DNA from: an uncultured Eubacteriales bacterium
GTDB taxonomy: Bacteria > Bacillota > Clostridia > Christensenellales > UMGS416
Length of the DNA stretch: 34,145 nt
Direction: 5' to 3'
Assembly (NCBI GenBank): GCA_900542005.1
Contig: UQLW01000032.1
Location: 1 to 34,145, forward strand
Shown: in pieces, positions 14,657 through 22,764 of the stretch
How the letters are laid out: every line of letters starts with the position of its first letter
Numbering within the stretch: the first letter of the stretch is position 1
Notes under the pieces: generated by a model
Told to the model about the DNA's origin: nothing
Seen by the model: only the letters and a program-made list of their open reading frames with translations
The model's database searches: none
Position numbers and translations under genes: made by a program

Positions 14657-16948
14657 TTACGATGAAGGCAAGGAGGGAAGGGTCATGAATTTTGTAGTAA
14701 AATCTGCCGCGGGAAGAGGACGGCTGTAATAATAGCCCTGTCCATAATCACAGCCCATCGCCTGGACAAGCGCTTCATCGGCCTGTGTTTCGACGCCCTC
14801 CACGACGGTATCCATCCCCAGGCGCCGGGCAAGCTCTACGACCTGGGACATCACCAGCTGCGTGCGTCCGCCGGGCTTTCCGGCAATCTCCAGGAGAAAA
14901 CCGCGATCCAGCTTGACCTCGTTGATGCTCAGCCGCCCCAGCGTATTCAGCGAAGAATAGCCGCTGCCGAAATCATCCATGGATACGCGGAAGCCCGAGG
15001 CCTGGAGCCGTTCGATCTTGGCGTTCAGCTCCTCCACGTTTTCCAGTGCCAGGCCCTCCAGAATCTCCAGGGTAATCAGCTTGGCCGGGATGGCGTACTG
15101 ATCCACGAGCCGGGTCAGGTTTTCGATATAATCGCTTTCATAAAACAGCAGCTTCGATTGATTGACCGAAACCCCGACGGGCTTTAGTCCCATATCGATC
15201 CACTGCCGCAGCTGCCGGCAAACGCAATCCACCATGTACAGATCCAGCCGGGCGCAGAAGCCATTGTGCTCAAAGAGCGGAATAAACTGGTCAGGATAGA
15301 TGACGCGCCCATCATCGGCGGCCCACCGGACCAAGGCCTCCGCGCCGCCTAGCGATTGGGTTTTCAGGTCGAACTTAGGCTGCAGGTAGAGCTTAAAGCC
15401 GCCCTTCTCCAGCGCCTGCTGCATATGACTTTCTATATAATTCTCGAGCTTTTCCTGCTCATGCAGCTGGGCATCGTAAAACCACAGGCTATTATGATAG
15501 GACCCTCGGGCGCTGGCCAGCGCAAAAAGCGCATGGGCCATCAGGTCGGTTATCTGCTGCGTCACGCTGCCTTTCCCCGGCTGATCTGCTATGACGATCC
15601 CGCAGTATAGGCGCAGGCGATAGTCGCTATGGCTTCTTTCGGTGATCTGGACAATCTCCTCCATAAGCGACTCCAGCCTTGCGCGGAGCTCGTCGCGGTT
15701 GGTCTGCTTCAGGCAAAGATAAAACAGGTCCGCCGAATCCCTGCAGAAAAACTCAGCCGGGTTCATATGCTGTTCCAGACTGGCCTTGATGTAGCATAGC
15801 AGCCGGTCGGCATATTCCTTGCCGAAGATTTCGTTCAGAAACTTGAAATTCCGCACATTGAGCGCTACAAGGCTGAAGGCCTGACGCTGCTGCAGGCACG
15901 CCGTGATACGCTGCGCAAAGCGGGCGCGGTTATCGGCGCCGGTCAGCCGGTCGTGGTAGGCCAGATAGATGAGCTCGCGGTTGTTTCTTCGTATGGCGTA
16001 ATAACCATATACCAGAAGAAAAACGATGAGCGACAGGATCCCGGCAAAGGCGATGCCCATAACGCGCATAATTTGATAGGCGGCGCGGATGCTGTTTTGC
16101 ATGGTGTTGACGCATATCAAATACCAGCCATTGATCCCCACCGGCTCCAGCAGGCATTGGTATGTATGCCCCTGATACTGGAAGAAGGAAAAAACGCTTT
16201 CCTGGCGGGACATAGCCGCCTGAATATCCTGTACCTCCTCAGGCGAAAAAAAGGGCCCGTCGAAGATCGTCTCCATGGGCTCCTGCACCACGGAACGGCT
16301 GGAGCGTATCAGATATCTGCCCTCGGTACCCAGCATATGGATATATCCGCTGCCGCCCATAACGGCATTGCCGGTCAGGATATCGGAGAAGATCTCCACC
16401 TGATCGATAGCAGCCAGCGCCCCTGTCACAGATCCGCCGCTATAGACGGGAACGCTGTAAAGAAAGACCCGTTCATCGCTGTATTCGCTTTCATACAGCC
16501 TGGAAACCGAGGCTTCGCCCGATAGCGCCCGTTGGATCGTTTCCTGTGCATCGATGTGGAGGCTTTGCAGGGGAACGTCCGTCCTTAGCGCCTGTCCTAT
16601 GGTCGAAGCGATACCGTCTCCACCGGCAGGAAAATAGAGCATGGATACAAAGTCATTGCGGCCGTTGGCCTCATCCAGGGTTTTGCCGAAGGCTTCAGAG
16701 GTGTAGCTGCTGTGCTGGCCGATAAAGATGGCCAGCGTCTCAAGAATTTGAAAATCCGCATCGATTTGTTTGTTGATACGGCTGATGTATTCTTCGGTTT
16801 CGGCCTGCATCTGCTGATCCGCCGCCTGGCGGATGGTATTGCGCAGATAGACGGCCAATATACCGCAGACAAGCAGCAGGCCAATCCCTATGGCGACGAC
16901 AAAGACAATGGCCAGCTTCAGCCTCCGGCGGATCATTCTTTCATCCAT
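14657..16948 (-). CDS. Membrane Cache - degenerate GGDEF - EAL c-di-GMP phosphodiesterase
   Basis: A 763-residue sensor protein. The first membrane helix (about 11-34) and the second (about 297-320) bracket an extracytoplasmic Cache-like sensor domain. Then come a GGDEF domain and an EAL domain. The GGDEF signature is replaced by RDSADLF near residue 405, so cyclase activity is unlikely. The EAL domain keeps EALVRW, the Asn of NQSKL, DDFGSGYSSL, KLDRGF and VVEGVET, which are residues needed for c-di-GMP hydrolysis. Likely role: ligand-controlled c-di-GMP breakdown. I use ATG 16948 with GAGGGTGG upstream; ATG 16966 lacks a site. A hairpin begins its leader. Confidence 0.85.
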   Translation of the reverse strand: MDERMIRRRLKLAIVFVVAIGIGLLLVCGILAVYLRNTIRQAADQQMQAETEEYISRINKQIDADFQILETLAIFIGQHSSYTSEAFGKTLDEANGRNDFVSMLYFPAGGDGIASTIGQALRTDVPLQSLHIDAQETIQRALSGEASVSRLYESEYSDERVFLYSVPVYSGGSVTGALAAIDQVEIFSDILTGNAVMGGSGYIHMLGTEGRYLIRSSRSVVQEPMETIFDGPFFSPEEVQDIQAAMSRQESVFSFFQYQGHTYQCLLEPVGINGWYLICVNTMQNSIRAAYQIMRVMGIAFAGILSLIVFLLVYGYYAIRRNNRELIYLAYHDRLTGADNRARFAQRITACLQQRQAFSLVALNVRNFKFLNEIFGKEYADRLLCYIKASLEQHMNPAEFFCRDSADLFYLCLKQTNRDELRARLESLMEEIVQITERSHSDYRLRLYCGIVIADQPGKGSVTQQITDLMAHALFALASARGSYHNSLWFYDAQLHEQEKLENYIESHMQQALEKGGFKLYLQPKFDLKTQSLGGAEALVRWAADDGRVIYPDQFIPLFEHNGFCARLDLYMVDCVCRQLRQWIDMGLKPVGVSVNQSKLLFYESDYIENLTRLVDQYAIPAKLITLEILEGLALENVEELNAKIERLQASGFRVSMDDFGSGYSSLNTLGRLSINEVKLDRGFLLEIAGKPGGRTQLVMSQVVELARRLGMDTVVEGVETQADEALVQAMGCDYGQGYYYSRPLPAADFTTKFMTLPSLPSS

Positions 16949-16979
16949 GGTACCGACCACCCTCATGAATCTGTCGGGC

Positions 16980-17007
16980 CCTGCATTCCGGCGTACCGGA
17001 ATGCAGG
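16980..17007 (-). promoter_or_regulatory. Stem-loop at the 5' end of the EAL mRNA leader
   Basis: A perfect 12-bp inverted repeat (16980-16991 with 16996-17007) with a four-base loop, beginning a few bases after the predicted start. There is no T run on either strand, so it is not a terminator. It may stabilise the message or bind a regulator. Confidence 0.5.
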
Positions 17008-17017
17008 CCCTAGTATG

Positions 17018-17046
17018 ATGATACGTGCGGCGGGCCGATCTTGCAA
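17018..17046 (-). promoter_or_regulatory. Promoter of the EAL gene
   Basis: On the minus strand TTGCAA (17046-17041) and TATCAT (17023-17018) are 17 bases apart, just after the terminator of the preceding gene. The predicted start is near 17011. Confidence 0.55.
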
Positions 17047-17063
17047 TAGCCCGCTGCAGAAAA

Positions 17064-17097
17064 AATTCCTGACGCGGAGCGTGCCGCGTCAGGAATT
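17064..17097 (-). terminator. Terminator of the effector-binding-domain gene
   Basis: A perfect 14-bp stem (17064-17077 with 17084-17097) with a six-base loop. Read on the minus strand it runs into a T stretch, closing the udp / effector-domain transcript. Confidence 0.85.
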
Positions 17098-17140
17098 CCC
17101 TTTCAGGAGAAGCTGACCTGCCTCCCCAGGCAAGGGGGCG

Positions 17141-17599
17141 TTACCCCTCCTGCGGGCAGGGGCGGATGGGCAGATAGTAATCCATCTGATGATACCCCAG
17201 CACAGCATAGGCCGCGGGCGGCGTAATCACGTTGCCCAGTTCAGGCCGGCCGGGATCATATTCAAAGCCATGGCTGCGGATAAAAGCATCAGCAGCGGCG
17301 CGGCCGTCATCGTTCCCCTCGCCGTCGACTCCGGTAATCAGCGCATACAGCCCGCCATGAAAGTCGACCACCTGAAAGCCTTCGGGAACCTCCATGCCCT
17401 CCTCATACCGGTAAAGCCAATGAAAACCGCCGGATTTTCCCCATTCCCCGTCCCAGAAGAGGTAATCGCTGGGGAATACCGTGGGCGGCTGGGCGGACAT
17501 CCAGGCATTAAAGCGGTCAAAGTTGGCGTCGCCGAACATTCCGACGCCGGAGGATACCATCTTCCCATCGGGAATCTCGATAATCCGAACGTACTCCAT
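17141..17599 (-). CDS. Stand-alone AraC-type effector-binding (GyrI-like) domain protein
   Basis: A 152-residue soluble protein matching the GyrI-like / AraC effector-binding domain fold. It has an N-terminal IIEIPDGKMVSSGVGMFG strand pair, a central VVDFHGGLYALITG strand, the RSHGFEYDP segment and a terminal YHQMDYYLPI strand. No helix-turn-helix is attached, so it is not itself a transcription factor. Such lone domains bind or hydrolyse small hydrophobic or toxic molecules, or act as gyrase-inhibitor-like proteins; which applies here is unknown. The start at 17599 follows GGGGAGGG with good spacing. It lies 52 bases after the uridine phosphorylase stop on the same strand, so the two are probably co-transcribed. 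Confidence 0.75.
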   Translation of the reverse strand: MEYVRIIEIPDGKMVSSGVGMFGDANFDRFNAWMSAQPPTVFPSDYLFWDGEWGKSGGFHWLYRYEEGMEVPEGFQVVDFHGGLYALITGVDGEGNDDGRAAADAFIRSHGFEYDPGRPELGNVITPPAAYAVLGYHQMDYYLPIRPCPQEG

Positions 17600-17651
17600 T
17601 CCATTTCCCTCCCCGTGTTTTTTTAAGCATACATCAGGAAATTGTACCGCG

Positions 17652-18482
17652 TCATGTCATATTTGAGATGGGATTTTCGCCCAATGGCCGCGCGGCCAGC
17701 CGGTCCTTGGCGATCAAAAGGCTGATTGCGTCAACTGCGCAGGCAATGGCGCGGTCGCTGCTTTGGCAAAGCTGATCCGGCAGCCCGGCCTTGGAGCGTT
17801 CCACATTCCACAGGGCGGTCAGCACAGCGCCCGCCCGGACCCCACGGCAGAGGGCCACGCTGAAAATGGCCGCGGCCTCCATCTCCGAGGCCAGGCAGCC
17901 GCAGGCCAGGTAGGCCGCCCAGGCCTGCTCAAGACGGGATGCGACGGGCATGGTTTCAGGGTTCGTTTCGCCGTAAAAGGAATCCTTGCTCTGCACGACG
18001 CCCACATGGAAGCCCAGGCCGGGCTGCGGGGAGGAGAGCGGCTGCGCCGCCTGCGCCAGGGCTGTTACTACGTCGAAGGAAGCGGCGGCCGGATACCCAT
18101 CGGGCAGATATTCCCGGCTGGTCCCTTCTGCCCGGACAGCAGCCTGGGCGATGACCAGGTCGCCGCCGGTGACGCGGGTATCCATGCCCCCGCAGGTGCC
18201 CACGCGAATGAAGGTATGGGCGCCGCAGCGCACCAGCTCCTCCACAGCGATAGCCGCCGAGGGGCCGCCAATGCCGGTAGAAACCACGGATACCTTCTCG
18301 CCGGCGAGCATGCCGGTATAGGTGGTATATTCCCGGTTGGCGGCGATGGGCTGAGGGTTCTCCAACCGCCGCGCGATCAGGGGAACCCGGCCGGGGTCGC
18401 CGGGCAGGATAACATAGCGGCCGATTTCCTCAGCGGATACCTGAAGGTGAAATTGCTTTGCCCCATCCAAAATAGATGCCAT
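17652..18482 (-). CDS. udp: Uridine phosphorylase
   Basis: A 276-residue nucleoside phosphorylase of the PNP/UDP family, which splits uridine with phosphate to uracil and ribose 1-phosphate. Motifs in order are VILPGDPGRV (about 24-33), the TGIGGPSAAIAVEEL phosphate-ribose segment, FIRVGTCGG, SKDSFYGE and ASEMEAAAIF, where Glu-Met-Glu contacts ribose. The pattern follows E. coli Udp closely, making uridine the likeliest base, though a broader range cannot be excluded. The start at 18482 has AGGAGG upstream; the longer frame to 18548 has none. A TATAAT-like -10 box (complement of 18505-18510) lies just upstream, without a convincing -35. Confidence 0.85.
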   Translation of the reverse strand: MASILDGAKQFHLQVSAEEIGRYVILPGDPGRVPLIARRLENPQPIAANREYTTYTGMLAGEKVSVVSTGIGGPSAAIAVEELVRCGAHTFIRVGTCGGMDTRVTGGDLVIAQAAVRAEGTSREYLPDGYPAAASFDVVTALAQAAQPLSSPQPGLGFHVGVVQSKDSFYGETNPETMPVASRLEQAWAAYLACGCLASEMEAAAIFSVALCRGVRAGAVLTALWNVERSKAGLPDQLCQSSDRAIACAVDAISLLIAKDRLAARPLGENPISNMT

Positions 18483-18546
18483 GATGGCGCCTCCTTTTTT
18501 CTTTATTATACCATATGGAGAGCTGGCCATGCGAGGGAGACGGCGC

Positions 18547-18570
18547 AAAAAAGCCGGCCCTGGGGCCGGC
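18547..18570 (-). terminator. Terminator of the alpha-mannosidase gene
   Basis: A GC-rich 7-8 bp stem (18553-18560 with 18563-18570), followed on the minus strand by six Ts (18552-18547). Confidence 0.8.
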
Positions 18571-18586
18571 TGGAGGGATTCAAAGG

Positions 18587-21388
18587 CTACGCCGGAAGAA
18601 GGCGCAGGGTGACGACCGAAAAGGGCGGGACGCAGAGCGCGACGCCATCCTTCTCCAGGGGGAGTGGCTGGTCATGCCGCTCGGTGAAATCGGTCGTCCA
18701 GGCCGAGGCGATGGGCCTTGAGAAGGTGATGCGGCCCTGGAATTCCGTGGCCTTGGGGTTGTAGAGCCGCAGTACCATGCCGCTTTCCTCTGCGGGCTTG
18801 AGGGCGGCCAGGCGAAGCTCCCGGGGCATTTGGCAGAGGCTGCCGGCGGGCGGCAGCATACCGGAATGCAAGCCGGTGGAGGCAAAATAGAGCGGATGCT
18901 GGAAGCTGTCGGCCAGCGCGCCAAGGGCCTCTGGGGAAGCGTCAGGACAAAGCGCCAGCCCCAGCCGCAGGTGATGTACGCCGTCCTCGGGATAGGGATC
19001 CGGGTCATAGCTGCCCCGCATGAGATTGACATATAGCCCGCGGGAGGTCCCGCGGAAGCCATATTTGCAATCAGCCAGCAGCGCCAGCGCGGGCTTTTCG
19101 GGAGACAGCGCGCAGGCCAGGCCCAGGGCGGGCACATCCTGCTCCAGCGCGGGACGGTCGAGATAGCCAAAGGGTACGGCATACCGGAAAAGGCCGGAGG
19201 ACGCAGCAGCCGGCACAGCGAAGCCAAGCTGCGGGATGCCGGCCGCTGCGCTGCCATGCTCATGCCAATCCACCTCTACGGCATATTCCAGCCGGTCGCT
19301 GTCCTGATCCAGGCAGACCGAGGCTTTCAGCGTGCTCTGGCCAAAGGCGAGGGTATACTGCACCCGCTGGCGCAGCGGGCCATATTCCGGCGGCTGGATC
19401 CGTACCTCTGCGGTCTCGTTGAGATTGGTCACCTGGCTGTAGGGCCCGACGCGCCAGGCTGTCATGCCATAGAAAGGATTCTCCTTTATCAGCTGGAAAA
19501 CCCCGGCAGGCGAGGCGGGATCCAGAAGCTCGGCGCCGCTGGCGCAGTCGGAGAGCGAAAGCAGGGCCATGGTTTGGGAATCCAATACAGCCCGTATGCG
19601 CCCGTTATCCAGAATAATGGGGCCGTCGCCTATCCGGTCGCAGCGGGGGTTGCCGTCTACCGCGCGCATGATATGGGGGATGGAGGCCTGACGCACGGCA
19701 TAGGTTGCATACCCCAGGGCAGGAACCTGCACCTGGACGGCCAGGCGCAGGTAGCGGTGGCCCCAATAGTGGGCGCCTTCGCCCAGCAGCTGATGGGCGA
19801 CAGGCCTGCCGTCCATATCCTCCACGCACAGGCGCTCCGGATCGCCCTGCCAATCCCAAAGGGTCAGCTCGGCCGTCTCGCAGCGGGCATACTGGGTGGT
19901 GTTGAAGAAGGTATAAGCCCGGACAAGACCCTCGCCGCGTTCGCTTTGAGGCAGACCAAAACCGGCAGCCCCATCCAGGCCGAAGCCCACGCCGGCGCCC
20001 AACGAAAGCCCGTCGCCGCCGGCCGCCTTCAGTCCGGAGGTATCGATGGCGGAGCAGAGACTGCCCATGGCATGGTTGGCGTTGATCTGACCGGCGGCCA
20101 GCAGCTTCTGGAATTCGCCCAGGGCGTATTCCCGTGTCTCGGGCACGCCGGAGCCGGGCAGAATGTCGTGGAACTGGTTAAAGAGCAGCCTGCGCCAGGC
20201 CGGCTCCAGGGGACCCATGGCAGCAAAATCCGGCAGCATTGCGGCGGCGGAGGCCTCCAGCGCCTCTGCATCGTAGAGGCGGTCCTCGGCCACGCGGTTG
20301 GCCTGCTTGATCCTGGATTGGGCGGTATAGCAGCCGGTAAAGACATAGTTAAGCTCGCCCTTTACCAGCGGGAACCGGCCGGCATGAGGCTCCAGCGCCT
20401 GGAAGAAGCCCTTCAGTGAGCCGAAGGTAAGGGTGGGCATCAGCGGCCAGGACTGCATGTCGAGCAGACGGTCAAGGTCCCGGCGGGTGGGGCCGCCGCC
20501 GTGATCGCCCACGCCATAGACCTTCAGGCCTACCTTGATCCCATACCGATGGCAGAGCGAGGGAAGATTGGTCAGCATATAGGGCTCGATGGCGCCGTTA
20601 TACCATTCCGGCTCGCGGTATACGAGGACCGACGCGCCGGAGGGCGCCTGCCAGCGGTACAGGTTTTCCCCGTCATAGCCCCGGCAGTGATAGTAATACC
20701 GGACGCCACCGTTGACCAGCGCTTCAGGCAGAAAGGCCGGGTGGCCAAAGGTATCGGGCTCAAAGTCCAGCGTGAGCGAGCCGGCGTCGATCTCCAGCAG
20801 GCGGGCCAGGTATCGTTTGGTATAGAGAAGATGCCGGGCCATCGCCTCGCCGGAGGCCATGTTCTTGTCGTTTTCCACCCAGGTGGAGGCGGTAACCTCC
20901 CAACGCCCTTCCCGGATACGCGCGCGGATGGGCTCCAAGAGGGCCGGTGCGAATTGCTCGATGATGGCATAGACCGAGGCCTGAGACTGGGAGAAGGTAA
21001 AATCCGGATATTCCTCCATCAACTTTAGGATGGTCCGGAAGGTATCCACCGTAACCGAGGCCGTTTCCTGGAAGCCCCACATCCAATTCATATCGATATG
21101 GGCGTGGGCAACGCAGATGACCCGATAGGCCTTGGCAGCGGGCGCAAGCCCGGCCAGCCGCTGTTCCGTATCCAGGGCCATCGCCCGGGTAATCGTGCCC
21201 TCTGCCCGGGCATTTGCGTCCAGGCCGGCTATGGCCTCGGCAATGCTGCCGTCATACCGGCCGCCCTCCGCCCGGGACAGCTCCGCAGCAAACCCCAGCT
21301 CCGCCAGAATGCGCTCGGCCCAGGGACCGGCGCCCAGATCGCGCCGAAGGGCCTCGTATTGATCCGCCCAAGTGATTTGTCGCTCCAT
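18587..21388 (-). CDS. GH38 alpha-mannosidase
   Basis: A 933-residue glycosyl hydrolase family 38 enzyme that removes alpha-linked mannose from oligosaccharides. The zinc site HAHIDMNWMWG (His97, Asp99) and the nucleophile segment FEPDTFGHP (Asp212) are intact, as is the later NQFHDILPGSG with its His. The alpha/beta barrel is followed by the GH38 middle helical domain and a large beta C-terminal region. No signal peptide is seen, so the substrate must be imported. The start at 21388 follows AAAAAGGAGG; the in-frame ATG at 21421 has no such site. It lies directly downstream of the ROK regulator on the same strand and likely belongs to its operon. Confidence 0.92.
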   Translation of the reverse strand: MERQITWADQYEALRRDLGAGPWAERILAELGFAAELSRAEGGRYDGSIAEAIAGLDANARAEGTITRAMALDTEQRLAGLAPAAKAYRVICVAHAHIDMNWMWGFQETASVTVDTFRTILKLMEEYPDFTFSQSQASVYAIIEQFAPALLEPIRARIREGRWEVTASTWVENDKNMASGEAMARHLLYTKRYLARLLEIDAGSLTLDFEPDTFGHPAFLPEALVNGGVRYYYHCRGYDGENLYRWQAPSGASVLVYREPEWYNGAIEPYMLTNLPSLCHRYGIKVGLKVYGVGDHGGGPTRRDLDRLLDMQSWPLMPTLTFGSLKGFFQALEPHAGRFPLVKGELNYVFTGCYTAQSRIKQANRVAEDRLYDAEALEASAAAMLPDFAAMGPLEPAWRRLLFNQFHDILPGSGVPETREYALGEFQKLLAAGQINANHAMGSLCSAIDTSGLKAAGGDGLSLGAGVGFGLDGAAGFGLPQSERGEGLVRAYTFFNTTQYARCETAELTLWDWQGDPERLCVEDMDGRPVAHQLLGEGAHYWGHRYLRLAVQVQVPALGYATYAVRQASIPHIMRAVDGNPRCDRIGDGPIILDNGRIRAVLDSQTMALLSLSDCASGAELLDPASPAGVFQLIKENPFYGMTAWRVGPYSQVTNLNETAEVRIQPPEYGPLRQRVQYTLAFGQSTLKASVCLDQDSDRLEYAVEVDWHEHGSAAAGIPQLGFAVPAAASSGLFRYAVPFGYLDRPALEQDVPALGLACALSPEKPALALLADCKYGFRGTSRGLYVNLMRGSYDPDPYPEDGVHHLRLGLALCPDASPEALGALADSFQHPLYFASTGLHSGMLPPAGSLCQMPRELRLAALKPAEESGMVLRLYNPKATEFQGRITFSRPIASAWTTDFTERHDQPLPLEKDGVALCVPPFSVVTLRLLPA

Positions 21389-21429
21389 GGGAATCCTCCT
21401 TTTTACCCTAGGGTATTCCATCCCGGCAG

Positions 21430-22617
21430 CTATTCCGGGAAAAAACGTTGATAATCCAGGCCGCCCTCCAGCAGCCGCCGCAGCGGGATCATGCCCGCGC
21501 CATAGAGGGGGGCCAGGGAGCCGAAGCTGGAACGGCGCAGCATAATGGGCGGACTGCGCCGGCCCAGGACGCTGCGGTTGACCATCCCGGCTATTTCCTC
21601 CAGCAGCCCCTCCGGCAGGCCGGCGCCTTCGTGGCCCAGGATCAATAGCTCCGGATCCATGATGTTGCAGAGGCTGGCAAGCCCCAGCGCCAGCGCCTGG
21701 CAGGCCTCCCGGAGGATGCGATACCCTTCTGGATGGTTGGCGCTGAAATCCACCGCCTGGCGCAGGCTTGAAAAGGGCTGGCTGAAGCGCCGTTCAAACT
21801 GCGCCAGGATGGCGGGAACGCTGCATAGGGTTTCCAGGCAGCCGCGGTTGCCGCAGTGGCAGCGCATGCCCTGCCGGTCGATCACCACATGGCCGATTTC
21901 CCCGGCAAAGCCGCCTGTCCCCTCATAGAGGCCATGGTTCACGACCAGCCCGGCGCCAATGCCGTTGGTAAGTCCGACATAGGCGAAATGCGCGGCGTCC
22001 ATGCCCAGGCCAAAATATTTTTCCGCCAGCGCCGAGGCGTTCATATCGTTTTGCAGGAAGACAGGGAGCCCCAGACGGCTGGCCAGCTCCGGCCCCAGCG
22101 GGACGTGCCCGAGGCCGAAGAAATTAGGCGGGTCGAGCAGAAGCCCGCGCTCTGCGTCCAGGGGCCCGATGGCGGAGACGCCCAGGGCGATCACCGGGCG
22201 GGGAGAGGCGGCGAGCAGATCCCTGCCCAGCCCGGTAAGCCGCCCGATCAGGCCCGAGGGCGTCTCGGCGGGGCCCAGCGGAATCCGTTCATCGGCCAGC
22301 AGGGAGAGATTCATGTCCAGCAGCGCCCCGTGGCAAAAGTCGCGGGATAGCCAGAATCCCATGAAAAGCGGCGTCTGGTCGGTCAGGAAAAGGCCCATGG
22401 GGGGCCGGCCGGAGCGCCGGTCATGGGGCTGCGCCTGCTCCCGTGCCAGACCCCGCTCCAGCAGCTCGCCCACGATATTGGTGACCGTCATCTTGTTGAG
22501 GCCGACGCGGCGGGTGATTTCAGCGCGGGAGATGCCCGCATGGGTACACAGCTGGCGCAGCACCACCAGCCGGTTGGTCTGCTTAACCTTTTCCGGGTTG
22601 ATCCCCTTGTGCTTCAT
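21430..22617 (-). CDS. ROK family transcriptional repressor
   Basis: A 395-residue ROK-family regulator. An N-terminal winged helix-turn-helix (about 20-65, ISRAEITRRVGLNKMTVTNIV) precedes the sugar-kinase-like ROK domain. The zinc motif CHCGNRGCLE and the glycine-rich GIGAGLVVN phosphate/sugar loop are present. Such proteins (XylR, NagC and Mlc types) repress sugar genes until the sugar binds. The start at 22617 follows AGGAGGGAG; an in-frame ATG at 22653 is not supported. It is divergent from the pfkB operon and upstream of the mannosidase, so it probably controls both through the palindrome between them. The inducer is likely mannose or a product, by inference. Confidence 0.9.
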   Translation of the reverse strand: MKHKGINPEKVKQTNRLVVLRQLCTHAGISRAEITRRVGLNKMTVTNIVGELLERGLAREQAQPHDRRSGRPPMGLFLTDQTPLFMGFWLSRDFCHGALLDMNLSLLADERIPLGPAETPSGLIGRLTGLGRDLLAASPRPVIALGVSAIGPLDAERGLLLDPPNFFGLGHVPLGPELASRLGLPVFLQNDMNASALAEKYFGLGMDAAHFAYVGLTNGIGAGLVVNHGLYEGTGGFAGEIGHVVIDRQGMRCHCGNRGCLETLCSVPAILAQFERRFSQPFSSLRQAVDFSANHPEGYRILREACQALALGLASLCNIMDPELLILGHEGAGLPEGLLEEIAGMVNRSVLGRRSPPIMLRRSSFGSLAPLYGAGMIPLRRLLEGGLDYQRFFPE

Positions 22618-22664
22618 AGGCTCCCTCCTGTCTGGATGCCTTGAGTATAGCACAGAAAAAAAGA

Positions 22665-22707
22665 TTAGTATATCTGATTTACAAAAAATGATTTTGCGGT
22701 ATACTAA
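22665..22707. promoter_or_regulatory. ROK operator candidate in the divergent promoter region
   Basis: TTAGTATA (22665-22672) and TATACTAA (22700-22707) are a perfect inverted repeat, 27 bases apart. TTAG...CTAA ends are typical of XylR-like ROK operators. The right arm covers the -10 box of the pfkB promoter. Confidence 0.5.
22678..22705 (+). promoter_or_regulatory. Promoter of the pfkB / isomerase / aldolase operon
   Basis: TTTACA (22678-22683) and TATACT (22700-22705) are 16 bases apart. They lie inside the ROK operator candidate, consistent with repression. Confidence 0.6.
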
Positions 22708-22764
22708 AGCATAGCGGCGGTCTTCAAAACATAGCTGCCGATGGGGCGGCGAAAGGAGCGGAAC

